64,000 bases of DNA from Pieris napi (Eukaryota > Arthropoda > Insecta > Lepidoptera > Pieridae): assembly GCF_905475465.1 (NCBI RefSeq), contig NC_062248.1, positions 8,990,001 through 9,054,000 on the forward strand, read 5' to 3'. Shown here in pieces: positions 23,201 through 33,799 of this stretch (its first letter is position 1; the number at the start of each line of letters is the position of its first letter). The notes under the pieces were generated by a model, which saw only the letters and a program-made list of their open reading frames with translations, did not search any database and was not told where the DNA came from. A program made the translations under genes and the position numbers.

Positions 23201-26200
23201 TTTAAATAACGGTTTCCATAAGAATAGGCTTGCCTTGTTATTCTTATATGTTATATATTCAAAACGCTGTACCAATGTATGTGTACAAAAATACACAGTG
23301 GGCTTATTAGCTTATTCTTATGATGTAAAAGCATTTTATATAAAATTACTATTTTATTCTTATGTTTTACTGTTTTAAATGTCATTTGTGAGATAATGCA
23401 AATTGTGCTATCTGATTAGTATTAGCTAACTTCACATGTATCGGTGTTGACTGATTCAAGGTTGTCAATTAATCAAAATTAATATAGAATTATGCCAATA
23501 ATTGAGTTCAGTATTGAAAGTTACAGAGTACCACTCTCGTTCATGAACATGCACATATAAAACAGTTTAATTGCAATCTTTAAACTCGTCTGTCTCTTTT
23601 CATCATAGCGTAAACACAATTTGACAGAAAGAGACGAAATAATGTTTTAGTTAAAAGATACATTTAGAGGAATTTGTATTTTTTTCAATAACTATGTTAT
23701 TAGGCGATGTTTATGATCGATCTATGACCCTATATTTTCATTTTGCTTAAAATATATTATTGTTTATGGAATTAAATAAAGCTATATTTTAATTTTGTTG
23801 TGTCAGTTCGTCTGTGGTCACTGCAATGCTGGACGTGTGTGGTCGTGTACCGTGGCCACGTGTGGCCGGTATGGGACGTCCGATGGTCACCCCACGGACA
23901 TTATTTTGCGTCCGCCTCACATGATCGCACGGCGCGACTCTGGGCCACTGACCATCATCAGCCTCTGAGGTTCTTTTCGGGACATCTTTCGGACGTCGAT
24001 GTAAGTGTTTTATTATTAAAGAAATTTATATACAGTTTCTGTACGAGGGTTCGAATAAATAATTAATTAAATAATAATAATTTTGTTAATACAGTCAAAC
24101 CGTTTACGACGACATCGTTTAGAACAACATACCGGTTATATTGACCTAAATCAAAGGTCCCGGCTGTTACGACTATCGGATTTTTCAAACAAATAAGAGT
24201 AGTCCCTTCAATGACGTTAGGTATAACAGATTTTGACTGTAATTATTTGAATAATAATAATTTTGGGAAACCAGTGTGTCCAGCACAGATATCATCTGCA
24301 AAGGTTTAGTACCAACTTTTACTGGATTAAAACTATATCTATCACTAATTTGCTTTATAAAATCTGGATATTCGCCTGCTTTTATACAGCATGGTCACGG
24401 GTTAACGGGTTAATCCCACCATAATAATGTTCGTTATGATTTTTATTTTTTAGTCAAATCTGTTTTAATTCCCTTTTTTATGGTAAACTAGCGACCCGCC
24501 CCGGCTTCGCACCGGTGCAATGCTGATACTAAATACACTACAGAAAAACTGTGCGGCCGGCCGGTACCGCCGCAAACGCTACATCCCGCAATTTTTAAAT
24601 CTGTAATATCTTCGAAAATATTCACTTAAATCATACGGTGTAAAGGGCCATATAGATCTATATTAAATGAACAATGTATTAGATCTATATTAATTATATG
24701 TATTAGATCTATATTAATTATATGTATTAGATCTATATTAAATGTAAGCGGAAAAAATGTAATTATTTACGACATCACATTAGAAACCTCAAAAATAACA
24801 GTACTTCTCCACTATTTAATGGATGTTATTATACATATAAACCTTCCTCTTGAATCACTCTATCTATTAAAAAAAAACAGCATCAAAATCCGTTGTGTAG
24901 TTTCAAAGATTTAAGCATACAAAGGGAAATAGGGACAGATAAAGCGACTTTGTTTTATACTATGTAGTGATATTTCAAAGAATTCATCTAAGTTGTCCAC
25001 CTCAGTGCGTGCAGTTCCACCCAAACTCAAACTACGTGGCGACGGGATCCAGTGATCGAACTGTGCGTCTTTGGGACTGTCTCACAGGGACACAACTTCG
25101 ACTCATGACTGGGCACAAGGTAACCTCAATATTCGTTTTACTTATATTTACCTTCTGTGCTAGACAAACCGAAATTGTTTTGCTGCGAGTTGTTTGACTT
25201 CGAGTCTCAGCATAGTTGAGATATTTTAATTATTAAAATTATAAATTTAATTACCTTAAACGTTTTATTTAGTTTTAAGGTTTCTTACCTAAGTCAACAA
25301 AACAATAATAAATAAAATTATTAATTTATTAAAAAGCTGGATCGCTACAGATTCGATCTTCGCTATCGAATGTGTCTGGAAATGGTCACGTGATTGATAT
25401 CGCAATTTTATTAAAAATCTAGCTGACCCACGTAATTCGTTTCGCTTTTATAATATGATTTTTTTACTTAGCCTACCTTTTTAGTAGCTAAATATCAACA
25501 CATGGAACATTTTGCTATGCATATTGCTATGCTCCCCCATGAATGTTCGCTTTTCCGGAATAATACCCCCTAAAAACTGAATAAAACGAAATTTTTCAAT
25601 TCTATTTTTTATCTTTCTCAAATTTTTCTCCCCATGGTAACCCTGCTCAGATTTCAAGTAGTAAATATTAAAAAAAACACTCGAACTGGTCCAGCCGAGT
25701 TTTGCAACATTTTTCGCGATTCATTTTTATTTATATAGATGTATTCCTTACGAGCCGGCCACGACATATATAATGTAAAAAATTAAGACCTCTTCACAAA
25801 CACTATTTCTGTTGTCTGCTACATTATTTCATCAGAATATGTTTAACAGCGTCCCATACTAACGCTGTCCTTCTCTGTGTGCGGTCGTTGGCTTGCATCG
25901 GGTGGGGGTGGTGGTGAAGTGGTCATTTGGGATCTGTCGTCGGGTGCTCCAGCGGCCCATCTCCCTCTTCATCATACAGCACCTGTCACTGCCCTAGCTT
26001 TCAGCCGGGATGGAGCGCTACTTGCCTCAGGTATGTCTATTGTATACTTCAACTTATTATTTCAAAACAATACACTATTGATTTGACGTTATCAAATTCC
26101 CGCCCACATAATGATGACATATCATCAAAAATACTGTTTAACAAATATATATAACAATTTCATTTTATTTTTGCATGGCTTGATCGGGACAGACTTCTGC

Positions 26201-26859
26201 ATTTGTTTTACCATTTTTTAAGTTATTGCATAGATTTTATCGCGGGCTTTGAGCGCGGCGACCGAATCAAGAAATTCCGTAACGAAATAAACCTAACACA
26301 CATGACGTAATATAGGTGCGGCGATTACGCGTTAGAGCGGGATAGAATGCATACTGTGTCTCACATCTCTCTGACGAGACCGGTGACGTAGACTAAGCGT
26401 GGCCGGTGCACAGAAAAACTTACTTCATAGGTTGATAAAAAATTCTATGCAATAGCTTTACCGCGGCAGTCCCCGAGTGCCACACGTTTTTTTATCTAAC
26501 CTAGATTACCTAGTATAGATTCACATACATACTTATAATGAAGTGTGATTCGCTCAATTACGTAATTTTTTAGTGGAATTAAATTTATCTAAATGACCTA
26601 TTTAGTAATAAAGCAATAAGAATATGGCTCACACTTCCATTAATTTTCAGGATCATTAGATTGTACAATAAAATTATGGGACTTCGCCCTGATCACAGAT
26701 GAAAGTGCTAATGATGAAAACATTGCTAGCAGTTCACCAGCAAAAGAAGAGAAGATTTTGCTAAGATCTTTTGCAACAAAGAATTCCCCATTGAAGAATT
26801 TGCACTTTACACGTCGCAACCTTTTGTTAGCTGTAGGCTCATATGAAGGAAGTTCTTAG
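20283..26859 (+). CDS. Taf5: TFIID subunit 5 (TAF5), 12 exons
   Basis: Exons: 20283-20345, 20417-20602, 20779-20981, 21185-21384, 21592-21793, 22038-22227, 22626-22701, 22925-23062, 23807-24000, 25006-25119, 25850-26030, 26651-26859. The join gives 1956 bases and 651 residues, ATG to TAG, every junction in frame. Order of domains: a LisH-like N-terminus (residues about 5-40), the TAF5-specific NTD2 domain (about 60-200, including ELSTLLYPVFVHMYLSL and FDVQLSRDASSQLKRFL), a charged lysine-rich linker (about 230-280) and six WD40 repeats (about 305-640). LWATDHHQPLRFFSGHL and FHPNSNYVATGSSDRTVRLW separate it from the SAGA paralogue TAF5L. TAF5 scaffolds TFIID in the nucleus at RNA polymerase II promoters. 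Shorter than human TAF5 (about 800), near the fly protein. No clear TATA box was seen upstream. Confidence 0.95.
21069..21105 (+). repeat. SINE head fragment
   Basis: GCAGTGGTGGCCTAGTGGCTT matches the 5' tRNA-like head (A box) of the SINE at 51.3 and 58.6 kb. The rest is missing. Intronic in Taf5. Confidence 0.5.
24092..24239. mobile_element. TA-flanked pogo-like MITE (148 bp)
   Basis: Termini CAGTCAAACCGTTT and, inward from the right, CAGTCAAAATCTGT form imperfect inverted repeats with TA on each side (24090-24091, 24240-24241). Size, TA duplication and CAGT terminus fit the Tc1/mariner-pogo group. It lies in the Taf5 intron between exons 9 and 10. Confidence 0.75.
24488..24975 (+). repeat. 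Dispersed repeat beginning CTAGCGACCCGCCCCGG
   Basis: Begins with CTAGCGACCCGCCCCGGCTT and ends near AAAGCGACTTTGTTTTATAC, the pattern of an abundant insect dispersed repeat. Inside it is a local tandem array (see separate entry). Intronic in Taf5, reaching to within about 30 bases of exon 10. Confidence 0.65.
24649..24746. repeat. Tandem array of a 24-bp AGATCTATATTAA unit
   Basis: TATTAGATCTATATTAATTA and variants occur four times in succession, with a fairly regular 23-24 base spacing. The last two internal units are nearly identical. It lies within the dispersed repeat and looks like local expansion by slippage or unequal exchange. Confidence 0.85.
25420..25742 (+). repeat. CTAGCTGACCC-family dispersed repeat
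   Basis: Begins CTAGCTGACCCACG, then TTCGTTTCGCTTTTATA, and ends TTTTTATTTATATAGATG. A second copy of similar layout is at 56230-56500 in taiman, and a short tail of the same kind is at 42706-42735. Intronic in Taf5. Confidence 0.65.
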
Positions 26860-26936
26860 TATATTACATAAGCATTTTAATAAATAAAATGATTATTAAA
26901 TTAAAACATATAAATTCATAAACATTATATTTTACT

Positions 26937-28682
26937 TTATAAAACTTGCATTAAATACGATCGCTCTGATGTTATAAACTGTATCATTAGATTTAATACA
27001 GATTCATTCGCTCGAGCTACTTGTGCTTTCATAGCTTGTTTGAAATCATCCTTAACCCCCTTATCGGCTCCTCTTGTTCCTATTCTTCTTTGCCCTAGAT
27101 GTTGTTGAGAATTAGGAAGAATATCTAAAACAATAGATTTTCCTTGTTCATTCCAAATGTAACTAAGTTCTTCTAATATATCTATATGGATGATATAAGC
27201 TGAGAAGAGATGATAGTGAAAGACACCTTTATGCCTGAATACATCTAAGATATGTAGAAATATTGATTCTTCTTGAGGCCACCCTAATTGCATGAGGACT
27301 AACATGTGACCATAAGTGAGGTCTGCAGTGTTGCCTGTATTAAGCAATATTCTAATTAATATTGAACAGAAGTAATGAACTATAGCAACTTTAGTAAGTG
27401 GTAAAAAGTGTAAATGTCTATGTTTACCACCGACAATCAAATCGGCTTCTAAAACTCCATCTAATGAAGGCAATTGAGTTAAAGCAGCCAGTATACTCTC
27501 AACACAACTGGTGTAATTCTTTTGAAAGTAATATATTGAGACTCTGATAATATTTGATGTCAGACTTGTTATATTAGATATGGGCAAAGCTTCCTCATAT
27601 AGGCCTCTGTACAGAGCTAATTCATCTGTAAATCCTTCCAACCATGGCTTAGTTTGCAGTTGGGATGTAAGTTTCATAAATTCCCTTGAAATAATATCAT
27701 TACTGTGTAATAGCTCCCAACAATTTGCAGCTGTCTGAAACTGATAGGCCGAAACACCAGTCACTTCAATATCACCCTTTCTTCTTTTTGAAGGTGGCAA
27801 ATCAGGATCAACTAAGGATTCAACAAGAATATGGTTTCCTTTTAAAGACTTATACTCATGTAATGACCTAAGAAAAAAAGATAATCCACAGTATAATAAT
27901 TGCCTGCAATCTTCTGTACTTCTCAATGTGAGAAGTTTCTGTAAGTAAGTTTCCCTATTCAAAGTATTGTTATAGTTTACCAAGTATGGGTCCCAGGCTA
28001 ACTGTTTTCCTAATAAATCTAAAACACTAAAAAGTCTCTGCCAAGGATCTGTGATATCATGCTCATTGTCTTCATAAATATATGTGTTATAGAAATCCAT
28101 TGCCTTTACCACAAGCCGCTGCAGAAGCCTTGGTGATTCTAATGAACTTAAGAGTGGTAAAGTTTCAACAACAAGTAATCTGGCATATTTATTATCAGAG
28201 AAGAATTTTTCAGCATTTATTAAAGTTTTCACAAGGCTGTCAACTCCAAGTTGAGGGAATTTTTTTAAAAGAAGCACTAATAAACGACAGTGCTCCATTG
28301 TATCATCACTATTTTCTACACTGGTTTTCAGGATGGTTAATTGAATATCTGGGGATATTTTATCAAACATTTGACACAAAAAACATGGTTCATTAGACTT
28401 TAATGCATTTGCTATTAAAGATATTTCGGGCAGCAAGTCTGTAAGATTTTGTCGCGATCCCATTAATGAACTGAAACATTCAGCAGCTTCCTGTACATTA
28501 CCAGATTGTTTCTCCATTAAATACGCTTCAAACTGAATCTTAAAATTGGTAGGAAACAAAGTTTTGGCAGTTAACATCCATGCTTTAGCCGAATATAAAT
28601 TATTATGCTTTTGAGCTTCTTTTGCTCTTGATATTATATAATCCTCGTCACTTTCATTCATATTCGCATCTATAGCTGGCAT
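26937..28682 (-). CDS. IntS10: Integrator complex subunit 10
   Basis: A single open frame of 581 residues starting MPAIDANMNESDEDYIIS. The N-terminus has the family pattern: SAKAWMLTAKTLFPTNFKIQFEAY near residue 31 aligns with the human INTS10 start (AKAWLITARSLYPADFNIQYE), and LLVLLLKKFPQLG near 134 follows it. The rest is helical repeat-type sequence. INTS10 belongs to the nuclear Integrator complex, which cleaves snRNA precursors and terminates paused RNA polymerase II transcripts; INTS10 forms an arm module with INTS13, 14 and 15. The protein is shorter than the human one (about 710). No introns interrupt it. It is convergent with Taf5: only 77 bases separate the two stop codons, so their 3' ends must overlap or nearly touch. 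No paralogue of other name fits as well. Confidence 0.85.
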   Translation of the reverse strand: MPAIDANMNESDEDYIISRAKEAQKHNNLYSAKAWMLTAKTLFPTNFKIQFEAYLMEKQSGNVQEAAECFSSLMGSRQNLTDLLPEISLIANALKSNEPCFLCQMFDKISPDIQLTILKTSVENSDDTMEHCRLLVLLLKKFPQLGVDSLVKTLINAEKFFSDNKYARLLVVETLPLLSSLESPRLLQRLVVKAMDFYNTYIYEDNEHDITDPWQRLFSVLDLLGKQLAWDPYLVNYNNTLNRETYLQKLLTLRSTEDCRQLLYCGLSFFLRSLHEYKSLKGNHILVESLVDPDLPPSKRRKGDIEVTGVSAYQFQTAANCWELLHSNDIISREFMKLTSQLQTKPWLEGFTDELALYRGLYEEALPISNITSLTSNIIRVSIYYFQKNYTSCVESILAALTQLPSLDGVLEADLIVGGKHRHLHFLPLTKVAIVHYFCSILIRILLNTGNTADLTYGHMLVLMQLGWPQEESIFLHILDVFRHKGVFHYHLFSAYIIHIDILEELSYIWNEQGKSIVLDILPNSQQHLGQRRIGTRGADKGVKDDFKQAMKAQVARANESVLNLMIQFITSERSYLMQVL

Positions 28683-28906
28683 ATTTACTATCGTGAAAAT
28701 GGAAATTAAAAGTATTAAATCTTGAAAGCCTTTATAATAATCATCAAAATAAAAACGATTATTATTTCTGAATACTTCAGACTAGAGTAGTGAGTCATGA
28801 GTGACAGATGACTGATCTGGGAAGTGGGAACTATGCTAAAGTAACAATTGATGACTTCTAAAGTACAGAATATAAATTACAATTTATAGAACACACAACG
28901 ACAACA

Positions 28907-28968
28907 AAAACTAAATTTGTATGAAAACTTTTCGACACGAACTGTCATTTCCATACAAATTTAGTTTT
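28907..28968. repeat. 17-bp perfect palindrome arms upstream of IntS10
   Basis: AAAACTAAATTTGTATG (28907-28923) is exactly inverted at 28952-28968, with a 28-base loop. It lies about 220 bases upstream of the IntS10 ATG on the promoter side. It may be a cruciform-forming remnant of a small element. Confidence 0.7.
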
Positions 28969-29201
28969 CGACTTTCTACATACACTACTGTTAAGGCATC
29001 TTGTCTAAGACCCCGGGAGTCTAAATCTGAACAAAACCCTAGAACCTATAACTAAACAGACCAATAGGTAATTGCTTAAGGGTCAGTATTTTTTTCATTT
29101 TATTATTTAGAATTTATTTTATTTTATAAGATTGCAGCTGGACTGTTGATAAAATATCAATATTACTATTTGGGAATATGGATATTTATTACTAATGGTT
29201 A

Positions 29202-29691
29202 GTTCATATGACAGGCGCTTAACGCGCTTTTAGTAAACGCACGTTTACATCTACATACACTTTATTCAGGCCGTACACATGCTAATGCGCGTTTTCATAA
29301 AGCACGATAAAGAACTTACCTAAATGTAATTGTGAGTTTTTCTTTCCAGTCAAATGCTATATTGCACAGCGTTTTTATCTTCTATAAGTTCATCGTAAAT
29401 GAGGGCAAGTAAGTCATCAAATGACTTGATGGACATCCTGAAGTAGTTACAAGAAAAATTGGGTGGACCCAATATCTTCGTCTTCTGTCGCGTCGTTTCT
29501 GCCGTCGTTAAAAAATCACAGCTTTTGATGCGAAGCCAAGCGAAGTCCAAGTCCAAGTGAACAGCGAAGTCCAAGTGAACAGAAGCAAGGTGGTTGTGGC
29601 AACACGCGTTTATCGCCTGACAAGCGCGTGTCATAAGCGCGCGTAACACTATACAAAAATCTAGCAAGCGTTAAGCGCCTAACGTCTGAAC
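29202..29691. mobile_element. PIF/Harbinger-type element (490 bp) with TTA duplication
   Basis: TTA flanks both ends (29199-29201, 29692-29694). Termini read GTTCATATGACAGGCGCTTA at the left and GTTCAGACGTTAGGCGCTTA inward from the right, sharing GGCGCTTAACGC. A TTA target duplication is the hallmark of PIF/Harbinger. A minus-strand frame at 29350-29667 ends with NYFRMSIKSFDDLLALIYDE, close to the FRMS..F..LL pattern near the start of Harbinger transposases, so this is an internally deleted copy rather than an unrelated MITE. Confidence 0.85.
29350..29667 (-). pseudogene. Harbinger transposase N-terminal fragment
   Basis: 105 codons inside the Harbinger-type element. The C-terminal 35 residues (FSCNYFRMSIKSFDDLLALI and the following acidic stretch) resemble the N-terminal segment of Harbinger transposases (HARBI1-like). 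The rest, near the inverted repeat, is probably not ancestral coding sequence. The catalytic DDE domain is absent. Confidence 0.5.
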
Positions 29692-29694
29692 TTA

Positions 29695-30285
29695 CCCTAA
29701 TACTTTTTAGGACTATCGATTTACTTCGATATTAAAATATAGATATCGACAGTCGATATTTTTGTTTTAATAAGTGCATATTCTTGCTTTTTTCCCTCGC
29801 CAACTATGTAAAATACAACAGCATTGTAAACCTAATCGACTGAACTTTTTTTATGTTGTAGTTATTATGTTTTTCCTCTTTTAGCTTATTTCTTTGCAAA
29901 TTATCCTAAAACGACATGTAATGTTGTATATAAACATACTTCGATAATAATAATACCTACCTTAAATCAACTTTATGCCTCATTTTACTTTTGACGATAA
30001 CGGATGCAAAATATTAGAATTATAAGTAGCTACTTACACTAAAGGTTTGAGCAGACTCTTACAGTTTGTGTTAGAGTGAGGAAACTAAAAAAATATTTTC
30101 TTCTAACCTAGTTTCTGGTCTTCTAATTACCTTAGATCTTATCCTAGACCAATATGATTTAGCATAAAGTGCAACCTACAAATGACAATAAATTGAACTT
30201 ATGAACAGCAACAATATTATTAATATTATAAAAATAGAAATCATAATTATACAAATTGATAATCATAATCCATTCCATCCATCGA
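29695..30285. other. Short intergenic region between Harbinger element and pyruvate kinase-like gene
   Basis: AT-rich, with a local GATATCGAC/GTCGATATT palindrome near 29715-29760. It should contain the 3' end of the pyruvate kinase-like transcript. No gene supported. Confidence 0.5.
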
Positions 30286-31983
30286 TCAGAATTCTACTGG
30301 AACTGTTTCTCGAGCACTAGCATATAACAATCTTATAGTATCACAGTAACCTGCCCCGCGCCTCGATCCTGTCACTACTACGTAGGCATCTCCGGCGCGC
30401 AATATTCTTTTTGCTTTACAGTAATCAAGGGCAGCATGAATACGTGAATCTACTTCTAATGACCAAGTAGTTTTAGCGGTCTCAAAGTAATGCATAGCTC
30501 GAACACCTCTCCAAAAACGTAATTGTCTTGCTGTGTGACACGCTCTTGTCACTGCTACAATTGGACAAGAGGGCTTGGCATGTGAAAGGATTTTTGCAGT
30601 TCGTCCAGAATTTGTGAGACAGATTATAACAACTGCTCTAGAACGCGTAGCAAGCTCAACTGCGGTCACCCCAATTGCTTTTGTCGGCTCTTCAAAGGAA
30701 CTCTGCATAAGTTCCGTTACACCATAAATTTTTGGTCTCCAAATAATTCTTTCTGCGTGTCTACAAATAACTGCAGCAGCAGCAACACAATTCTCAGCCA
30801 TTTTTACTGCATCGTAGCCCGGTACTAACTTTTTCAATGGCGAATCGTAGTGCAGTTCTAGTGATAAGACGTCAGCGCCGTCCAAAACGATGTTGGCGAT
30901 ATCGTTTACACAGAGTGTAGGAATCTGTTCATTCAAAACAGCTTTAAATATGCATGGTTTTCCAATAGAGTTACATTTTGCCAAAATAGATTTTTGGGCA
31001 ATGAATATTTTTTCTACTGGTAAATCAGTGCTTAAAACACATCTGTCCACATATAAGCCGTCGGATTCAACTAACAAACTTTCTACATTATCAAATCCTA
31101 GAACAGTTTCAATACAAGCGAAAACGAGAATATGTTTGCCCTTTTCAGATAAAATATCTTTAACTACTCGAATATCTTGCGGTGTTTGAGTGTTAGGTAC
31201 TAAAATGCCATCAATATCCGAAGCTATAGCAAATGCTATTTGCTCTTCCATGTGCTCGAATGGTTGTTCTAAAGATTCGCTATAAGATAGCGATTCAATA
31301 CTTTTGTTTATTTTTTTAGTATTTACGTCATGTGGAACTTTTGAAATATGAACTGCCATTTTTGCTCCAATTACGCCACCAGTTGCAATTGTACATTCGA
31401 TAGAATCATCACCAATTTCATTGACTATTAACTTAACTTTACCTGATGTTAAACAATCTATAAATATTATGTCTCCAGTTTGTAATTCAGTTAAGTGGTC
31501 ATATCCAACAAATAAACAATCGACAGTGCCACTTTCCCGCCAACTGGTATCTATGGTCAATCTTATCAAATTATGCTCCTTTAGCTCAATGGTGGTATGT
31601 GGTCCACCTTTAAGTTCCCCAGTGATTATATCTGGACCTCTCACATCTACTAAAAGCGCCAAAGGATAAACATATTCTAATTCAGCACTGTAATTATATA
31701 CAGCTTGTCTAATACTTTGTATCAATTGTGTACATGCGTCCGGTTCCAAATCACGGATATTCAAACGAGCAACAGTCATTCCAGCTGCAATGAGGCGTTG
31801 TATAGTCGCAGGTTCTTTATTATTTATACCAATTTCACAAAGAAGACCTGTTTGCAATTCTTCACATGGGTTTTCGTGTACATTTAATTTACTATAATGT
31901 TTTATTAAAGATGCTTCAATAGCGCGCTCTTTCTCTTTGAATGAAGGTAAAGCTTCCAATGGTATATGCCACGGCAAAGCCAT
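30286..31983 (-). CDS. Pyruvate kinase-like protein, probably catalytically inactive
   Basis: 565 residues in one uninterrupted frame, start MALPWHIPLEALPSF. The whole pyruvate kinase fold is covered: GLLCEIG near 46, RLN at 73-75, LLVDVRGPDI at 110-119, the B domain to about 220, VESDGLYVDR at 305-314, KCNSIGKPC at 336-344, and the C-terminal domain with TARQLRFWRGV. By alignment with the muscle enzyme, Arg73, Asn75 and Asp113 are kept and one metal glutamate remains (Glu292), but Ser77 is Arg, Thr114 is Val, Arg120 is Ile, the catalytic lysine of SKIE is Cys290, the metal aspartate of ARGDLG is Val316, and the threonine of ATQMLES is Ala348. Pyruvate formation is therefore unlikely. Intron absence and divergence fit a retroposed, perhaps testis-expressed, paralogue; that expression is inference from known fly paralogues. 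Confidence 0.88.
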   Translation of the reverse strand: MALPWHIPLEALPSFKEKERAIEASLIKHYSKLNVHENPCEELQTGLLCEIGINNKEPATIQRLIAAGMTVARLNIRDLEPDACTQLIQSIRQAVYNYSAELEYVYPLALLVDVRGPDIITGELKGGPHTTIELKEHNLIRLTIDTSWRESGTVDCLFVGYDHLTELQTGDIIFIDCLTSGKVKLIVNEIGDDSIECTIATGGVIGAKMAVHISKVPHDVNTKKINKSIESLSYSESLEQPFEHMEEQIAFAIASDIDGILVPNTQTPQDIRVVKDILSEKGKHILVFACIETVLGFDNVESLLVESDGLYVDRCVLSTDLPVEKIFIAQKSILAKCNSIGKPCIFKAVLNEQIPTLCVNDIANIVLDGADVLSLELHYDSPLKKLVPGYDAVKMAENCVAAAAVICRHAERIIWRPKIYGVTELMQSSFEEPTKAIGVTAVELATRSRAVVIICLTNSGRTAKILSHAKPSCPIVAVTRACHTARQLRFWRGVRAMHYFETAKTTWSLEVDSRIHAALDYCKAKRILRAGDAYVVVTGSRRGAGYCDTIRLLYASARETVPVEF

Positions 31984-33400
31984 AATATTAGTAATTGTTT
32001 TATTGTTATTAAAAATATATAATATTATCTCAAAAAATTGTGAATATCTTTAGACAATCCAGAAGACAGTATGACATATCGTCAAACTGAATTTAATTCT
32101 TCGTTTGTTTTATTCATCACTTTAAAAAACCATAGACATGAAATTCTGTATATGTAATTTAAATGTTAATACCAAAATATTTGTATAGAAATCTAACATG
32201 TGTTAATGTTGTTTAAAAGTTAAAACATACAAACATTTTTTTTAAATTTAACTCTGTTTTGATTTTTAGTGAAATCAAATACCTACAGTTTAAATCGGTT
32301 TTCATTTGACCTCAATCTTGTATGATTAAGGATGCAGTTATTAGTAAAGCGGTATACTTTAGAAATAGCAGTTATGCATAATGTATGTATTTTACTTTTA
32401 CTTTCAATATTATCGATAATAAAATATGTCGCTACACCAAGATCATAAAAAATCTTTTATTGCTTTTCAAATCAGAAATAAATTGACTAAAATCAAACAT
32501 AAAATATATCTAAGTTACAACATTTATTGATTATTTATTAATCGCAATAACATCAACAATTAAATATTTTTTTTGTTTCCAGTATGACCGGTATTGGATT
32601 TTAACAATTCAAGAATACTAAATATCTGAAGACTGCTCCAGACTCTCGCGAGGCGCCACGAACATTGGCGAGTCGAGGCGACACGAGTAGTAGCCATCCG
32701 ACTAGCTTTAATTAGTTGCTCGCTAGTCGCTAGTCCCTACATCAAGACAAGACAAGATGGCCGTAATTGGAATGACTGCGTTAGCTACTTTAAGTGCATA
32801 CCATCATATTGCCTTGCGTTTAAATACAAATAAAAAGTATATCATACCAGTATAAATATAATTTAAGCTTTCTCTTTATTAGGTGTTCTCTAAAAGTCGG
32901 TATTAATTATGTTTTTAACTTCTGTATTTAATTATTACAAATCTTTACTCTACTTCATAATATTGACAAAACGCGCGGTTTCGCCACGCGGCCAAATTTG
33001 TATTTATCCAAAAATTTCTTAAATATTATCATGTTTTTTGCTAAAGTTAATGAAGATTCGAGAATAGTATCGAATTATAATATGACTCAATAAAGTTTTC
33101 ATTCAGTAGTATTATAAGACAACAAGCATCAAAGTTTGATGAATGAGTTTAAGGTAATAATAATATAACTAAGCAAATATATTTGGCTCTAAACTTTGTC
33201 ATCTAGGTGACCACTCTTATTTTTTTAGACGATTTCTATGCTTAAGTTATTTTAGATTTTCCTGTTTGCCTGCATTATCTATACTAGGCAATATCTATAG
33301 ACATGCTTTTTTGATGAGATAATTACTTTTTATACTGTGCTGATCAATATTTTTTTAGCTGTAAACATTTCTGGTAAAATTTTTAATCTGTACCTGCGAG
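31984..33400. other. Intergenic region with no recognised gene
   Basis: AT-rich. It includes the presumed promoter of the pyruvate kinase-like gene at its left end and a moderately GC-rich patch near 32630-32770. No coding region could be supported on either strand. Confidence 0.5.
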
Positions 33401-33419
33401 TTGTGACGACAATCTACAT

Positions 33420-33792
33420 CTGAAAAAATAAAAAAAAAGTGAGTGTGAAAGAACGAAGTGGCCTGACTGCGTGTCACGTTTATTCTTTTGAAGAATAATA
33501 AACGCGTTTGTAAAATTTACTATTGATATTCATTGTGAATTTATTGTAAGGCCGACTGTGGAGTAGTGGTGAATTATAAAACCGAAGTGTATGACAAAAT
33601 TGTTTGTGTTGTGTTGATTTGCCAAGTTATTAAAACAACTATTTCTTGTACCTGCCGTTTGTACTGTGCGACCGTGAAGGTTGAGAATGTTACGTCATTT
33701 TAAACAGTAGTGTTTGATGTGAACTTATGTACTTCTCAACTATGTAGCAGTGCTTTTCTTCTTATTCGTTATTGATTTTGTGAAAAAGCAAA
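33420..33792 (+). other. Candidate noncoding first exon
   Basis: This stretch is less AT-rich than its surroundings, lacks a long frame and ends in AAGCAAA followed by GTAAGT at 33793, a consensus splice donor. It could be an untranslated first exon of a plus-strand gene, possibly a distal taiman exon 15 kb upstream of the coding start. This is inference from composition and the donor only. Confidence 0.25.
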
Positions 33793-33799
33793 GTAAGTG

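Noticed and set aside
24649..24746. CRISPR-like array
   Set aside because: Units are contiguous 24-bp tandem copies without unique spacers, in a eukaryotic intron.
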